A stretch of 64,000 nt of DNA from JALHNI01 sp044226365 (GCA_044226365.1 JBGAHE010000021.1:1-64000); one strand, 5' to 3'. Positions 9,451-18,523 are shown, counted from the stretch's first letter. Notes: generated by a model from the letters alone, not told the origin. Translations and numbers: made by a program.

Positions 9451-11153
9451 TGCGTGGCCTCCCGCGTCAGCATCAGCTTGCGGATCAGCGCGAGCGGCAA
9501 ACCTCCCTGCCGCGCCAGTGTGTCGTGAAACGATTTCAAGGTGTAACTTGCGCCGCGTTCCCGGCGGAAGTCCTCCCGCAGTTGATAAACCATCAATTTC
9601 CCCATGGTGTAGTACAGATAAGTTGGATTATATGTTCCCCGGCGGGCTTCTTCGTCACCGTTCGCCGGTGTCTGTCCGCCCTTGGTCACAAAGAGTTTGG
9701 CGGCCTGCTCCACGCTCCAGCCTTCGGTGTGCAGCTTGATGCCCGCGACGAACCGGCAGTCCCGCAGCAAGGCTTCGCTCAGTTGCGCCAGTTCGTAACG
9801 TGGATCGCCTCCGCCGTAACCTTCCTCGAGCATCATCTGTTCGGCATAGTGCGCCCAGCCCTCCACGGTGGAGCCGGTGTCGGCAAACTTCCGGGTTTTG
9901 GTGGGAAAGCGCTCCGCGTAAAGGAAGTGCGCGAAATGGCCAGGAAACGCCTCGTGGACGGTGATCATGTCAAGCACCGGACGACTGAACAAGCGTAAGT
10001 GAGCCCGCCGCCGGGACGCATTCCATTCCCGCTCCGGCGGCGTGATGTAGTAGTACGCTTCCGCGGGCTTGTTTTCATAAGCGCCAGGCGAATCCATCGA
10101 CGCGAGCGACCCGCGGCGCGCAAACGACGGCGTTTCCGTCACCTGCGGACGCAGAGCGCTCGGCAGCGTCATCAGATCCTTGCGCACCAGAAACTCGCGG
10201 GTGCGTTCCACGCTCTGCCGTGCGGCGTGCAGTAACTCGCCGTCCCGGGGAAAGTCTTCCGCGAGTAGCGCCATCACCTGGGCGAAAGTGGCGCCGGGGG
10301 CGTAACGGGCCGCGACCTTCTGAAACCTTGCCCGGTCACGGGCGAGCGCGGCCTCGCCGGTGGCGCGTAACTCGGCGAGCGGCCGGTCGATCATCTCTTC
10401 CAGGCGCAGTTTCTTCAGGAAGCGTTTCTCGCCGAGCGCATAAGTTCCCTTCGAGACCGGGAGTAAGTCGCGCTGCAACCAACGGGCGGCGTCCTCCATC
10501 GCCATCTGCGCTGTCAGCGCCGCCTTCTCCACCCGCTCGCGCTCTTCCACCCCGGCAAAGGCCGCCCAGCGCGGCACGGTTTCGCCAAAGTACTGCACCG
10601 CGCCTTGCGCCATCCGGATGGCCAACTCCGTAAACTCGCGCGGCGGCTGCTGCACGTTGGCCTTCATCGCCGCCACCAGACGCGGTACGCCCTGCAGCCG
10701 GGCGATCAGCGACGGGATCCGCTCGCGCCCCGGGGCGAAGTCGCGACGCAACAGCGAGTCGATCGCTTCGGCCGGCTGCCCGGCATAAATCATCGGATTG
10801 GTTTCCCAACTGCGCTCTTCGGTCAGGCTGAACAACTCCGCCTCCAGGCGATTCTGCAGCGCCTCGGCATCGATCGCCTGTTCGAACGGTAGCGGCTGGC
10901 TGCGCAAGACAGCCAAGCGGCCCGCCTGCAGCCGCAACTCCTCGATCCGGCCCTCAATTCGTTCCCGAGTGAGGTTTTCCAGCAGCCCGTCGTACTGATG
11001 GAGACCGTTTAACGTGCCTAAGGTCGGCTGGAACTCCAGGAGCGCGTTAAAATAGTCTTCTTCGAAGATTAAGAAGTCGTCCGTTGGTTTTTGCTGGCAG
11101 CCGCCGAGGATGATTAACAAGAACAGCAGTGCCGCCGGCCGCATCTGATTCAT
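9447..11153 (-). CDS. DUF885 family lipoprotein (putative zinc peptidase)
   Basis: A 568-residue lipoprotein with signal and lipobox (LLFLLIILGGCQQ, modified Cys at about residue 19). The family-defining HEAFPGH motif (ITVHEAFPGHFAHFLY), with STVEGWAHYAEQMMLEEGY further on, supplies the HExxxxH-type histidines and downstream glutamate expected of a metallopeptidase-like site. GTYNPTYLYYTMGKLMV near the end is also typical. DUF885 proteins are poorly characterised; peptidase activity is inference. The ATG at 11153 gives the lipoprotein signal. Only 9 bp separate this start from the divergent PHP gene, so promoters must lie inside the opposite coding regions. Confidence 0.85.
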   Translation of the reverse strand: MNQMRPAALLFLLIILGGCQQKPTDDFLIFEEDYFNALLEFQPTLGTLNGLHQYDGLLENLTRERIEGRIEELRLQAGRLAVLRSQPLPFEQAIDAEALQNRLEAELFSLTEERSWETNPMIYAGQPAEAIDSLLRRDFAPGRERIPSLIARLQGVPRLVAAMKANVQQPPREFTELAIRMAQGAVQYFGETVPRWAAFAGVEERERVEKAALTAQMAMEDAARWLQRDLLPVSKGTYALGEKRFLKKLRLEEMIDRPLAELRATGEAALARDRARFQKVAARYAPGATFAQVMALLAEDFPRDGELLHAARQSVERTREFLVRKDLMTLPSALRPQVTETPSFARRGSLASMDSPGAYENKPAEAYYYITPPEREWNASRRRAHLRLFSRPVLDMITVHEAFPGHFAHFLYAERFPTKTRKFADTGSTVEGWAHYAEQMMLEEGYGGGDPRYELAQLSEALLRDCRFVAGIKLHTEGWSVEQAAKLFVTKGGQTPANGDEEARRGTYNPTYLYYTMGKLMVYQLREDFRRERGASYTLKSFHDTLARQGGLPLALIRKLMLTREATQ

Positions 11154-11162
11154 CTTAACGAC

Positions 11163-12038
11163 TTGATCGACCTTCATACTCACACGAACTATTCCGACGG
11201 CACCGATACGCCGGCCGACTTGGTGCGCCGGGCGCGCGAAGCCGGCTTGCGGGCCATCGCCATCACCGACCATGACACCTTCGAGGGCTATCACGCCGCG
11301 GTGGAACCCGCGCGCGAGGTCGGCTTCGAATTGCTGTGCGGGGTGGAACTCTCCACCCGTCTGGCCGAAAAGCCGACCCGGCCCACTCATCTGCTGGCCT
11401 ACTTTCTGCACGATCTGCCCTCGTCCGAGTTCGTCGGCTGGCTCGAGGCCCTGCAGCAAGCCCGCCGCGAGCGCAATGAACGCCTGGCGGCCCGTCTGCG
11501 CGAACTGAACTTCGATATCCATCTGGCGGACGCCGAAGCCCTGGGCCGTTCGATCACGGGTCGCGTGCATTTTGCGCGCCTGCTGCGCGACCAGGGGCAC
11601 GTCGCTTCGATCGATGAAGCCTTTGACCGTTACCTCGGCGACGAAGCGCCCGCTTTCGTCCAGATGCAGGAGCCGCCCATCGAAGAGGCGATCCGCCTGG
11701 TGCGAGCTTCGGGCGGCGTGCCGGTCATTGCCCATCCCGTCCGCCTGGGTTTGAACCCGAGTGCGGAGGAGCCGCTCTTCGCCCGCCTGAAGGACGCTGG
11801 ACTGATGGGGATCGAGGTTTATCACTCGGACCATGATCCGGCCGCCTCCGCGCGTTACCTCGGCTTGGCGCGCAAGCTGCAGCTGGCGGTCACCGGCGGG
11901 TCCGACTATCACGGGTCCATCAAGCCGCAGATCGTGCTTGGGAGCGGCCGCGGCAACGTCCAGGTGCCCTACGCGATCCTGAACGGCCTACGCGCGCTAG
12001 GCCAGCATCACTTGTCGGCCGCGTCGCCGCCTACCTGA
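11163..12038 (+). CDS. PHP-domain metal-dependent phosphoesterase
   Basis: A 291-residue PHP protein starting at TTG 11163. Metal-binding motifs appear in order: DLHTHTNYSDG (residues 3-13), ITDHDTFEGY, the glutamate in CGVELST, IAHPVRLG, EVYHSDHD and the late GGSDYHG. The arrangement matches the YciV/RNase AM-like family that removes phosphates from nucleotides such as 3',5'-bisphosphates or shortens RNA 5' ends. The 3' end overlaps the convergent ygfZ gene by about 30 bp. No ribosome binding site is obvious; there is no in-frame ATG before the first metal motif. Confidence 0.88.
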   Translation: MIDLHTHTNYSDGTDTPADLVRRAREAGLRAIAITDHDTFEGYHAAVEPAREVGFELLCGVELSTRLAEKPTRPTHLLAYFLHDLPSSEFVGWLEALQQARRERNERLAARLRELNFDIHLADAEALGRSITGRVHFARLLRDQGHVASIDEAFDRYLGDEAPAFVQMQEPPIEEAIRLVRASGGVPVIAHPVRLGLNPSAEEPLFARLKDAGLMGIEVYHSDHDPAASARYLGLARKLQLAVTGGSDYHGSIKPQIVLGSGRGNVQVPYAILNGLRALGQHHLSAASPPT

Positions 12039-12850
12039 AGCGTCGTACCGTCGGCCAGCCGCAACTCGCGTTTCTCGAACGCCACACTGACGTAGCCCAG
12101 CCCCACTACGCCCAGGCGCGGCGAGCGGACAGCCGAGGTCAGCAGGCCTGCCTTGGCGTCCCCCGCGAAGAGCTCGCCCGGCGCCGGCACGGTGTCGCCC
12201 GCGATCTTCAGACGCCGCAAGTGCTTGTGCACCGCGCCGCGCGAACGCACGCGTTCCACGATTTCCTGTCCCAGATAACAGCCCTTGTTGAAGCTCACCG
12301 AGCCCATCTGGCCGGTCTCCTGCACCAGATGCGTCTCGAGAATGTCCACGCCGTAGCGCGGATGGCCGTTCTCCAGCCTCACGATCTCCAACTCCTCGGC
12401 GGTGGCGAGCGGCAGGTCGGCCGTCGGGCCGCTGCCGTATCCGCGCCAACCCTGGCCGCCGGTGGCCGAGATGGGCAGCGCGCCCGGCCAAGCTTCGGCC
12501 AGCGGACCCTCCGCGGCCCCGATAGTCACCTGGCCCGAGACGTCCTCGAGCGTCACGTCATCGGCAATGATGTACTTGTCGAGATGAGCCAGCAGCTTCT
12601 CGCGCATCTCCGGCTCGGTATCGAGCAGCAGCGCGTCCGGCTGGCAGATGATCCAGGCATCGGCGAGAATGCGCCCCTGGGCGTTCAGAAAGAATGCATG
12701 GCAGCATTGTCCGGGCGTGAGTCCCTGGACGTGGTTGGTGCACATGGCGTGGATCAGGCGCGCGCGATCCTCGCCCGTCACTCGAAGGAGGCCCCGTCCG
12801 GTTAAGTCGACGCGGGCCGCCGCGGTGGTAAGCGCCTCGTAGCCGTTCAT
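12008..12850 (-). CDS. ygfZ: YgfZ/GcvT-like folate-binding protein
   Basis: A 280-residue YgfZ homolog. The diagnostic KGCYLGQE motif (FNKGCYLGQEIVERVRSRG) is intact, including the cysteine needed for function in E. coli YgfZ. The N-terminal segment (LLRVTGEDRARLIHAMCTNH) is the usual folate-binding GcvT-like start. YgfZ helps assemble or repair iron-sulfur enzymes such as MiaB, using tetrahydrofolate. ATG 12850 is preferred over an adjacent TTG at 12853. It is the last gene of a minus-strand run with the ABC ATPase (24-bp gap), so it may share its promoter. Confidence 0.9.
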   Translation of the reverse strand: MNGYEALTTAAARVDLTGRGLLRVTGEDRARLIHAMCTNHVQGLTPGQCCHAFFLNAQGRILADAWIICQPDALLLDTEPEMREKLLAHLDKYIIADDVTLEDVSGQVTIGAAEGPLAEAWPGALPISATGGQGWRGYGSGPTADLPLATAEELEIVRLENGHPRYGVDILETHLVQETGQMGSVSFNKGCYLGQEIVERVRSRGAVHKHLRRLKIAGDTVPAPGELFAGDAKAGLLTSAVRSPRLGVVGLGYVSVAFEKRELRLADGTTLQVGGDAADK

Positions 12851-12874
12851 CAATGATTGGATGCGAGTGGCGGT

Positions 12875-13618
12875 CTACTTGATCTTGTCGTCTTTTTCGA
12901 TCTTACCGTCGCGAATGTAGATGACGCGATGGGCATGCATGGCGATGTCATGCTCGTGAGTCACCAGGATGATGGTGTTGCCCTGCTGATGCAGCCGCTC
13001 GAACAGGCCCATGATTTCGACGCCGGTGGCCGAGTCCAGGGCGCCCGTCGGTTCGTCGGCGAGCAGGATGGACGGATTGTTCACCAGGGCGCGCGCAATG
13101 GCGACGCGCTGCCGCTGACCGCCCGAGAGTTCGTTCGGCTTGTGGTGCATGCGCTTGGCGAGATCCACCTGGCGTAGCCGCTCCATGGCCATCTCGTGCC
13201 GCTGCTCGGCGGAGATGCCGGCGTAAATCAACGGCAATTCCACGTTGTGCAACGCCGTGGCGCGGGCCAGCAGGTTGAACGTCTGGAAGACGAAGCCGAT
13301 TTCCTTGTTCCGGATGCGAGCCAGATCGTCGTCGGACATGGCCGAGGCCAGGTTGCCGTTGATGTAGTACTGGCCGTCGGAAGGCGAGTCCAGGCAGCCG
13401 ATCAGGTTCATCAGAGTCGATTTACCCGAGCCCGACGGACCCATGATGGCCACATATTCACCGCGACGGATCGTCATGTCGACGCCGGAGACCGCGTTGA
13501 TGGTCTGTTCGCCCATCACATAGGTCTTCCAGAGGCCGTAGCACTGGATAACGATGCCTTGCCGCTTGAGTTCTTCGCCGCGCGCCTGCAGTTCTGCCGT
13601 GTTCGCCGTGGTTGCCAT
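12875..13618 (-). CDS. ABC transporter ATPase (LolD/MacB type)
   Basis: A 247-residue ATPase with every expected motif: Walker A GPSGSGKST, Q-loop FVFQTFNLL, signature LSGGQRQRVAIARAL, Walker B ILLADEPTGALD, and H-loop ILVTHEHD. The sequence around GALDSATGVEIM is typical of the LolD/MacB subfamily that energises FtsX-type permeases. It follows the adaptor gene by 17 bp, forming two parts of a MacAB-like efflux system. No permease lies in this run; the MacB-like permease at 5421-6626 is the nearest candidate partner. Confidence 0.92.
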   Translation of the reverse strand: MATTANTAELQARGEELKRQGIVIQCYGLWKTYVMGEQTINAVSGVDMTIRRGEYVAIMGPSGSGKSTLMNLIGCLDSPSDGQYYINGNLASAMSDDDLARIRNKEIGFVFQTFNLLARATALHNVELPLIYAGISAEQRHEMAMERLRQVDLAKRMHHKPNELSGGQRQRVAIARALVNNPSILLADEPTGALDSATGVEIMGLFERLHQQGNTIILVTHEHDIAMHAHRVIYIRDGKIEKDDKIK

Positions 13619-13635
13619 GAATTCCGTTCTACCGA

Positions 13636-15042
13636 TTATGACTCGGTTTTGACGGGCGCCTTATTGTCTACCTTCACCTTGGCCTGATTGCGCAGCGTTC
13701 GGATGACCTTGTAGCTTCCCGTGATGATTTCTTCGCCGTCGCCAATTCCGCTTAAGACTTCAATTTCCGTGGCGCCGGTAATCCCCGTTTTCACTTCGCG
13801 GAACTGAGCCACTTCACCTTTGACGACGAACACGCCCTGCAGTTCCTTCTTCGCCTCTTTGTCGACGGGAGACGGGGCGCCATCCTTCTTCTCCGGCTCC
13901 AAATCGCCCTTTTGACGGACGGTCAGCGCCTGGATCGGAATAGTGATGGCGTTCTGACGGGTCGCTGTGGTTACACGTGCCGTGCAACTCAGGCCCGGAC
14001 GGATTTCGTCGGGCGGATTGTCGAGCGCGATCACGACCTTGAAGTCCTTGGCTTCCTGGCTAGAAACGGCGCTTTGCGAGGCGGCCAAACCGGAGGAGCG
14101 CAGGATCGCCGTGTTGCCGATCTCGATTACCTTGCCTGTAAATTGCTGATTCGGCATGGCGTCGATCGTCACTTCGGCCTTTTGTCCCAGCGTGATGTTG
14201 ACGATGTCGGTTTCGTCCACCTTCACTTCCGCCGTAATCACCGACATGTCGGCGATCGTCATGATCAGGCTGGCCGAGGAGTTCTGCAGGCCGGGCACCA
14301 CGGTTTCGCCCACGCGTACTGGGAGATTGGTGACTACGCCATCGAGCGGCGAAACGGACTGCGTGCGCGCCAACACGTCTGCCGCGCGGCGCAAGTTCGC
14401 TTGCGCAAGCGTAATGCGACGCTGGGTGGCCGACAGGTTAGCCAGCGCCTGGGCGCGCTGGGCGCGGAACTGGCCGATGCGTGCTTCAGACTCGCGCACC
14501 GCCGCCACTGCCGAGTCCACCGCGATGCGGCGCTGGTCATACTCTTGCTTGGCGATCAGCTTTTCGTCCCAAAGCTTCGAGGTGCGGTCGAAGTCGATCT
14601 TGGCGCGTTCGAGATCGGTCTTGGCGCGATCGAGGGCCGCCTGCAAGGTCTTGATGTTCTCGTCCGCCGAACGGACGGCCGCTTCGGAAGCAGCCGAGTC
14701 GGCTTCGGTGGAGCTGACATTGGCCCGCTGCGCGGCTAAGTCCGCTTCCGGCTGTACACTCTCCAATTTGGCGAGTAACTGGCCGCGCTTTACCCGCTGG
14801 CCTTCCACCACCAAAATGTCGGTGATTCTGGATGGCACATTGGCATTGGTGCCGATGTTGACATAGTTGCGGGGCTTAATCTCGCCCGATGCCGTGACAA
14901 TCTGCGCCAGGTCCTGACGTGTCGACTTACCCGTCTGTACTTTGATAATCGCTGCCTGATTGTACCGGTAGCTGGCAAAGGCCGCGATTGCGGCACCCAG
15001 CACCACCACCAGGCCAATGATAATCTTCCATTTCCTCTTCAC
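13636..15042 (-). CDS. MacA-like periplasmic adaptor (membrane fusion protein)
   Basis: A 468-residue adaptor. An N-terminal membrane anchor (KIIIGLVVVLGAAIAAFASY) is followed by a barrel-sandwich half (ASGEIKPRNYVNIG, VKRGQLLAKLE), a long alpha-helical hairpin rich in Ala/Arg/Glu (about residues 95-215), the second lipoyl half (SPLDGVVTNLPVRVGETVVPG) and a beta-barrel. It links an inner-membrane permease to an outer-membrane exit duct. The GTG at 15042 has GAGGATTCC before it. It is the first gene of the adaptor-ATPase-ygfZ run. The upstream 123-bp gap (15043-15165) shows no clear promoter. Confidence 0.9.
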   Translation of the reverse strand: MKRKWKIIIGLVVVLGAAIAAFASYRYNQAAIIKVQTGKSTRQDLAQIVTASGEIKPRNYVNIGTNANVPSRITDILVVEGQRVKRGQLLAKLESVQPEADLAAQRANVSSTEADSAASEAAVRSADENIKTLQAALDRAKTDLERAKIDFDRTSKLWDEKLIAKQEYDQRRIAVDSAVAAVRESEARIGQFRAQRAQALANLSATQRRITLAQANLRRAADVLARTQSVSPLDGVVTNLPVRVGETVVPGLQNSSASLIMTIADMSVITAEVKVDETDIVNITLGQKAEVTIDAMPNQQFTGKVIEIGNTAILRSSGLAASQSAVSSQEAKDFKVVIALDNPPDEIRPGLSCTARVTTATRQNAITIPIQALTVRQKGDLEPEKKDGAPSPVDKEAKKELQGVFVVKGEVAQFREVKTGITGATEIEVLSGIGDGEEIITGSYKVIRTLRNQAKVKVDNKAPVKTES

Positions 15043-15165
15043 GGAATCCTCGAATTCTGGTTGAACTTGCGTTAACGCTCACTGGGGGAGAACGCAACCG
15101 ATGCGGCGGGAGTTCGCACAATCTATCGTAACATCGCCTTTTTTCAGTACGTTTGACCGCACCGT

Positions 15166-15822
15166 TTATTGCAGGCGGCGACGGGCCAGGGCGAAAACGT
15201 CGTGCAGCATGGCCGCCGTCAGTCGTCCCGTCTGAGTATTCTGCTGACTGGGGTGATAACTCGAGATCAACCGGTAGGGTCCGGCCTGCCCCTCACCCCC
15301 ATGAGCGAATTGGATGCCAGGCGCGGGAAAAAGTGCCAGGAAATTGTCGAAGGCCAGTCGCCCGAGCGCTACCACCACCTGTACGCGCTTCAGGACCTCG
15401 AATTCCCGCTCTAGATAAGGCCGGCACTGGCGCACCTCGGCCGGGGTGGGCTTGTTATCGGGCGGCGCACAGCGGGCCGAGGCCGTGATGTAGCAGTCGT
15501 GCAGACGGAGGCCATCTTCGCGGCTCACGCTTTCGGCCTGCGACGCAAAACCCGTCTCGTGGAGGGCGCGAAACAGGAACTCGCCGGAACGGTCGCCGGT
15601 GAACATGCGCCCCGTGCGATTTGCCCCGTGCGCGCCGGGCGCTAGGCCCAGAATCAGCAGGCGTGCCTGCGGGTCGCCGAAGCCGGGCACCGGCCGCCCC
15701 CAGTATTCCTGATCGCGATACGCGCGGCGCTTCACGCGGGCCACTTCGCGGCAATGCTCGCGCAGGCGCGGGCAGCGTTCGCAGGCCCTCACTTCCGCCG
15801 CCAGTTGCTCCAGGGGACTCAC
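15166..15822 (-). CDS. Family 5 uracil-DNA glycosylase (UdgB-like)
   Basis: A 218-residue DNA repair glycosylase. Motif 1 reads GLAPGAHGANRTGRMFTGD, the form seen in family 5 (UDGb) enzymes, which lack the usual catalytic Asn/Asp. Cysteines in CERCPRL, SARCAPP and VRQCRPYL plus a conserved histidine motif (SYHPSQQNTQTGRL) fit an iron-sulfur-containing UDG fold. Such enzymes remove uracil, hypoxanthine or other deaminated bases. The start is GTG 15822, with GAGG almost adjacent. It is divergent from the small gene at 15937. Confidence 0.88.
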   Translation of the reverse strand: MSPLEQLAAEVRACERCPRLREHCREVARVKRRAYRDQEYWGRPVPGFGDPQARLLILGLAPGAHGANRTGRMFTGDRSGEFLFRALHETGFASQAESVSREDGLRLHDCYITASARCAPPDNKPTPAEVRQCRPYLEREFEVLKRVQVVVALGRLAFDNFLALFPAPGIQFAHGGEGQAGPYRLISSYHPSQQNTQTGRLTAAMLHDVFALARRRLQ

Positions 15823-15936
15823 CTCGAAATTTTACCGCTCTAGTACGCCTTTTGGGCCATTGGTTTGGGTCCTAAGAAGCTTTCCCAATTGGGGATTCGC
15901 AGCCGCTGCCCTACTATCTCACTAGGACAGTTAAGC

Positions 15937-16149
15937 ATGACCATGACGACGCCCATCGCCGCCAATAAGCCGCCCAAACCCCATTACACCGCTGAAGAAG
16001 CCGCGGCCTCCCTGGGGGTCTCGGTCGATGAACTGCATGCGCTGATCCGCCAGCATTTGGCTGTCGAGGACGGCGAGATGTCGAACGTCGTGCAAACCCA
16101 GTTCCAAGCCTCCGACCTCCTGCTCCTTCGCTTTCTCGCCCAAAAATAG
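15937..16149 (+). CDS. Small helix-turn-helix-like protein
   Basis: A 70-residue protein. The segment HYTAEEAAASLGVSVDELHALIRQHL looks like a MerR/excisionase-type helix-turn-helix in which AASLGVS forms the turn. The rest (QFQASDLLLLRFLAQ) is short and amphipathic. The ATG at 15937 has AGGA nine bases upstream; a longer frame from 15865 has no such signal. It may be a small DNA-binding or adaptor protein. I do not recognise a named family. Confidence 0.65.
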   Translation: MTMTTPIAANKPPKPHYTAEEAAASLGVSVDELHALIRQHLAVEDGEMSNVVQTQFQASDLLLLRFLAQK

Positions 16150-16182
16150 CGCTTCCCGCGCCAGCCCGGCGCGCATTGTTAG

Positions 16183-16188
16183 TACAAT
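16183..16188 (+). promoter_or_regulatory. -10 box before the beta-hydroxyacid dehydrogenase gene
   Basis: TACAAT lies about 43 bp before the ATG at 16231, leaving room for a short leader that carries the AGGAGA ribosome binding site. The -35 region is weak. Confidence 0.3.
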
Positions 16189-16230
16189 CTCTCCTTTGGC
16201 CCCTTCTCGGGATTCATAGGAGATATTGCA

Positions 16231-17124
16231 ATGGCGAAACTCGGCTTTCTCGGACTCGGCATTATGGGACTTCCCATGGCCCGCCACCTGATGCGGGCCG
16301 GCCACGAGGTGGCCGTGTGGTCGCACACCGGCTCGAAAGCGACCGACCTGGCTGCGGCCGAGAAGGGCATTGCCTGCGCCACGCCGAAAGAAGTGGGCGC
16401 CCACGCCGACTGCATCTTCCTCTGCGTCGGCGATACGGACATGTCCGAAGAGGTCATCCTCGGGCCGAACGGCATTGCCGAAGGCGCCAAGCCCGGCACC
16501 GTGATTGTCGACGCCTCGACCGTCTCGCCGGACGAAAGCCGCAAGATTTCGGCCAAGCTGGCGGCCAAGGGCCTCCATTTTCTCGACGCCCCCTGCACGG
16601 GCTCCCGCCCGGGCGCCGAGGGCGGCACGCTCACCTTCATGATCGGCGGCGATCAGGCCGTCTTTGAAAAGGTGAAGCCTTACTTCGAGCCGATGGGCAA
16701 GAACCTCTACTACTGCGGCACCTCCGGCATGGGGCTCCACGCCAAGCTCACCCAGAATCTGATCCTCTCGAACATCCTCCAGGCGTTCAACGAGGGCTTG
16801 GTGCTCTCCACCAAGGCTGGCGTCGACCCGGAATTGATGCTCACCATCCTCGAAAATTCGGCCGCCAAGTCCGGCCTGATCTCTTTCAAGGCCCCGTATG
16901 TCTTCCGCCGGGACTTCGCCACGAACTTCTCCGTTCGCTGGATGCACAAGGACATTGGCCTCATGCTCGACTCCGCGAATCAACTAAACGTCCCGCTGCC
17001 GCTCACCGCCGTCACTCAGCAGCAATTCCGCGCCGCGATCGCCACCGGACACGCCGAGGAAGACATCTGCTCGACCATCAAGGTGCTGGAGGGGTTAGTT
17101 GGGGTTGAGGTGAAGAAACGTTAA
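16231..17124 (+). CDS. Beta-hydroxyacid dehydrogenase (3-hydroxyisobutyrate dehydrogenase family)
   Basis: A 297-residue NAD(P)-dependent reductase. The N-terminal Rossmann motif GFLGLGIMGLPMARHL, the substrate-binding FLDAPCTGSRPGAEGGTL and the catalytic lysine region GMGLHAKLTQNLI are all present, as is the C-terminal RWMHKDIGLMLDSA. This family includes 3-hydroxyisobutyrate, tartronate semialdehyde and glyoxylate/succinic-semialdehyde reductases; the AxCTGS variant of the substrate motif does not settle which. AGGAGA precedes the ATG. It is a single gene upstream of the dxr leader region. Confidence 0.9.
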   Translation: MAKLGFLGLGIMGLPMARHLMRAGHEVAVWSHTGSKATDLAAAEKGIACATPKEVGAHADCIFLCVGDTDMSEEVILGPNGIAEGAKPGTVIVDASTVSPDESRKISAKLAAKGLHFLDAPCTGSRPGAEGGTLTFMIGGDQAVFEKVKPYFEPMGKNLYYCGTSGMGLHAKLTQNLILSNILQAFNEGLVLSTKAGVDPELMLTILENSAAKSGLISFKAPYVFRRDFATNFSVRWMHKDIGLMLDSANQLNVPLPLTAVTQQQFRAAIATGHAEEDICSTIKVLEGLVGVEVKKR

Positions 17125-17153
17125 GCGGTCTTCTAAAATTCGGAAAATAGTTC

Positions 17154-17182
17154 TTGCATTTCCGAAAACCGTATTCTAAGAT
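17154..17182 (+). promoter_or_regulatory. Candidate distal promoter of dxr
   Basis: TTGCAT (17154-17159) and TAAGAT (17177-17182) have an ideal 17-bp spacing, placing transcription start near 17189, immediately before a structured leader. An 8-bp inverted repeat (17139-17146 with 17159-17166) overlaps the -35 box and could be an operator. Confidence 0.4.
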
Positions 17183-17188
17183 TGGAAT

Positions 17189-17332
17189 CAAGGCGGAGAG
17201 GTTTTACTCCCACCAAAGCGAGACTAACCTCATTAAGACCCCTGAAGCACCCTCTCCGCCGCCTAACTCCTTCCTTTTCCTCCCCGTGATATAATCTTTC
17301 GAGACAGGTTTCGCCAGTCTCAGGTTCCCCCC
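17189..17332 (+). promoter_or_regulatory. Structured 5' leader of dxr, possible attenuator
   Basis: Two mutually exclusive helices can form: a 10-bp helix (17192-17201 with 17251-17260) and a shorter 6-bp helix (17198-17203 with 17226-17231) that uses part of the same 5' strand. A pyrimidine-rich tract follows the long helix. This resembles an attenuator or riboswitch layout but matches no class I recognise. Confidence 0.3.
17290..17295 (+). promoter_or_regulatory. Proximal -10 box of dxr
   Basis: A consensus TATAAT stands 37 bp before the dxr ATG. The -35 position is poor, so it may be a secondary promoter downstream of the structured leader. Confidence 0.4.
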
Positions 17333-18514
17333 ATGAAGCAAGTTACCGTCCTGGGCTCCACCGGGTCCATCGGCGTCAATACTCTCAACGTTTTGCGCAC
17401 GATGCCGGAGCGCTATTCGGTCTTCGCCCTCGCCGCGGGAAACAACTTTGAGCTCCTCGCCTCCCAAATTCGGGAATTCCGGCCCCAGGTTGTCGTGGTC
17501 GGCTCCGAAGCAGTACGAAAGTCCCTTATCCAGTTTTTGGAAGATCAGCCGGTACCGGTTTCCGTACCAGACATCTTCCATGAACCGGAGGCCCTGGTCT
17601 CCATTTCTACGGATTCTGCCGTGGACTTCGTCATGTCGGCGATCGTCGGCGTCACCGGTCTGGAAGCGACCTATCAGGCTGTCAAGCTTGGCAAAAGTGT
17701 AGGATTAGCCAACAAGGAAGTCCTGGTCGCCAGTGGTGAACTGGTGATGGCTGCCGCCGCCCAATCCGGCACCGAACTGCTACCGGTGGACTCAGAACAC
17801 AACGGCGCCCATCAATGTCTCCGTGCCGGAAGGCGAGCTGAAGTCACGCGACTGATCCTCACGGCGTCCGGCGGCCCTTTTCGCACGTTTACAAAAGAAG
17901 ACATGTCCTCCGTGACGCCAGCGCAGGCGCTACGTCATCCAACTTGGAAGATGGGGAATCGCATTACGATCGATTCCGCCACGATGATGAATAAGGGCTT
18001 TGAAGTCATTGAGGCGGGGTGGCTGTTCGGCTTCACGCCGCAGGAGATCGGCGTGGTGGTGCATCCGCAGTCGACGGTGCATGCTTTAGTGGAGTTTAAC
18101 GACGGTTCGGTGATCGCCCAGGTCTGCACGACCGACATGCGAATGCCGATCCAATATGCGTTGACCTATCCTGACCGCCAAGCGGCGCCGGTGCCGCGCT
18201 ACGACTTCACCAAGCCCCAGCAATGGGACTTCACTCCGCCGGATCTGGACCGGTTCCCCTGTCTGCGCTTGGCTTATGAGGCGTTTGAAACCGGCGGTTC
18301 CGCTACCTGCGTCTTGAATGCAGCGGACGAAATTGCCGTGGAAGCGTTTTTGAAAGAAGAAATCTCGTTCCCGCAACTGGCGGCCACCGTCGAAGAGACG
18401 CTGGCGCGCGTCCCTCGCCGGACACCCCAATCCGTCGGCGAAGTGCTCGAGATCGATGCTGAAGCACGCCGCGTGGCGCGCGACCGGATTGCCCGGCAAC
18501 CGGTGACCGCATAG
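17333..18514 (+). CDS. dxr: 1-deoxy-D-xylulose 5-phosphate reductoisomerase
   Basis: A 393-residue enzyme of the non-mevalonate isoprenoid pathway, converting DXP to MEP with NADPH. The N-terminal GSTGSIGVNTLNVL binds NADPH; GLANKEVLVASGELV, LPVDSEHNGAHQCL, TASGGPFR and HPTWKMGNRITIDSATMMNK carry the metal and substrate-binding residues; the C-terminal domain is complete. Length is normal. It is followed by rseP after 9 bp, the common dxr-rseP order, so the two form an operon. Upstream lies a structured leader. Confidence 0.97.
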   Translation: MKQVTVLGSTGSIGVNTLNVLRTMPERYSVFALAAGNNFELLASQIREFRPQVVVVGSEAVRKSLIQFLEDQPVPVSVPDIFHEPEALVSISTDSAVDFVMSAIVGVTGLEATYQAVKLGKSVGLANKEVLVASGELVMAAAAQSGTELLPVDSEHNGAHQCLRAGRRAEVTRLILTASGGPFRTFTKEDMSSVTPAQALRHPTWKMGNRITIDSATMMNKGFEVIEAGWLFGFTPQEIGVVVHPQSTVHALVEFNDGSVIAQVCTTDMRMPIQYALTYPDRQAAPVPRYDFTKPQQWDFTPPDLDRFPCLRLAYEAFETGGSATCVLNAADEIAVEAFLKEEISFPQLAATVEETLARVPRRTPQSVGEVLEIDAEARRVARDRIARQPVTA

Positions 18515-18523
18515 GAGAACTGA

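Noticed and set aside
9043..11153. Contractile injection system locus
   Set aside because: Only a Pvc16-like gene is present; sheath, tube, baseplate, spike and AAA genes are missing nearby.
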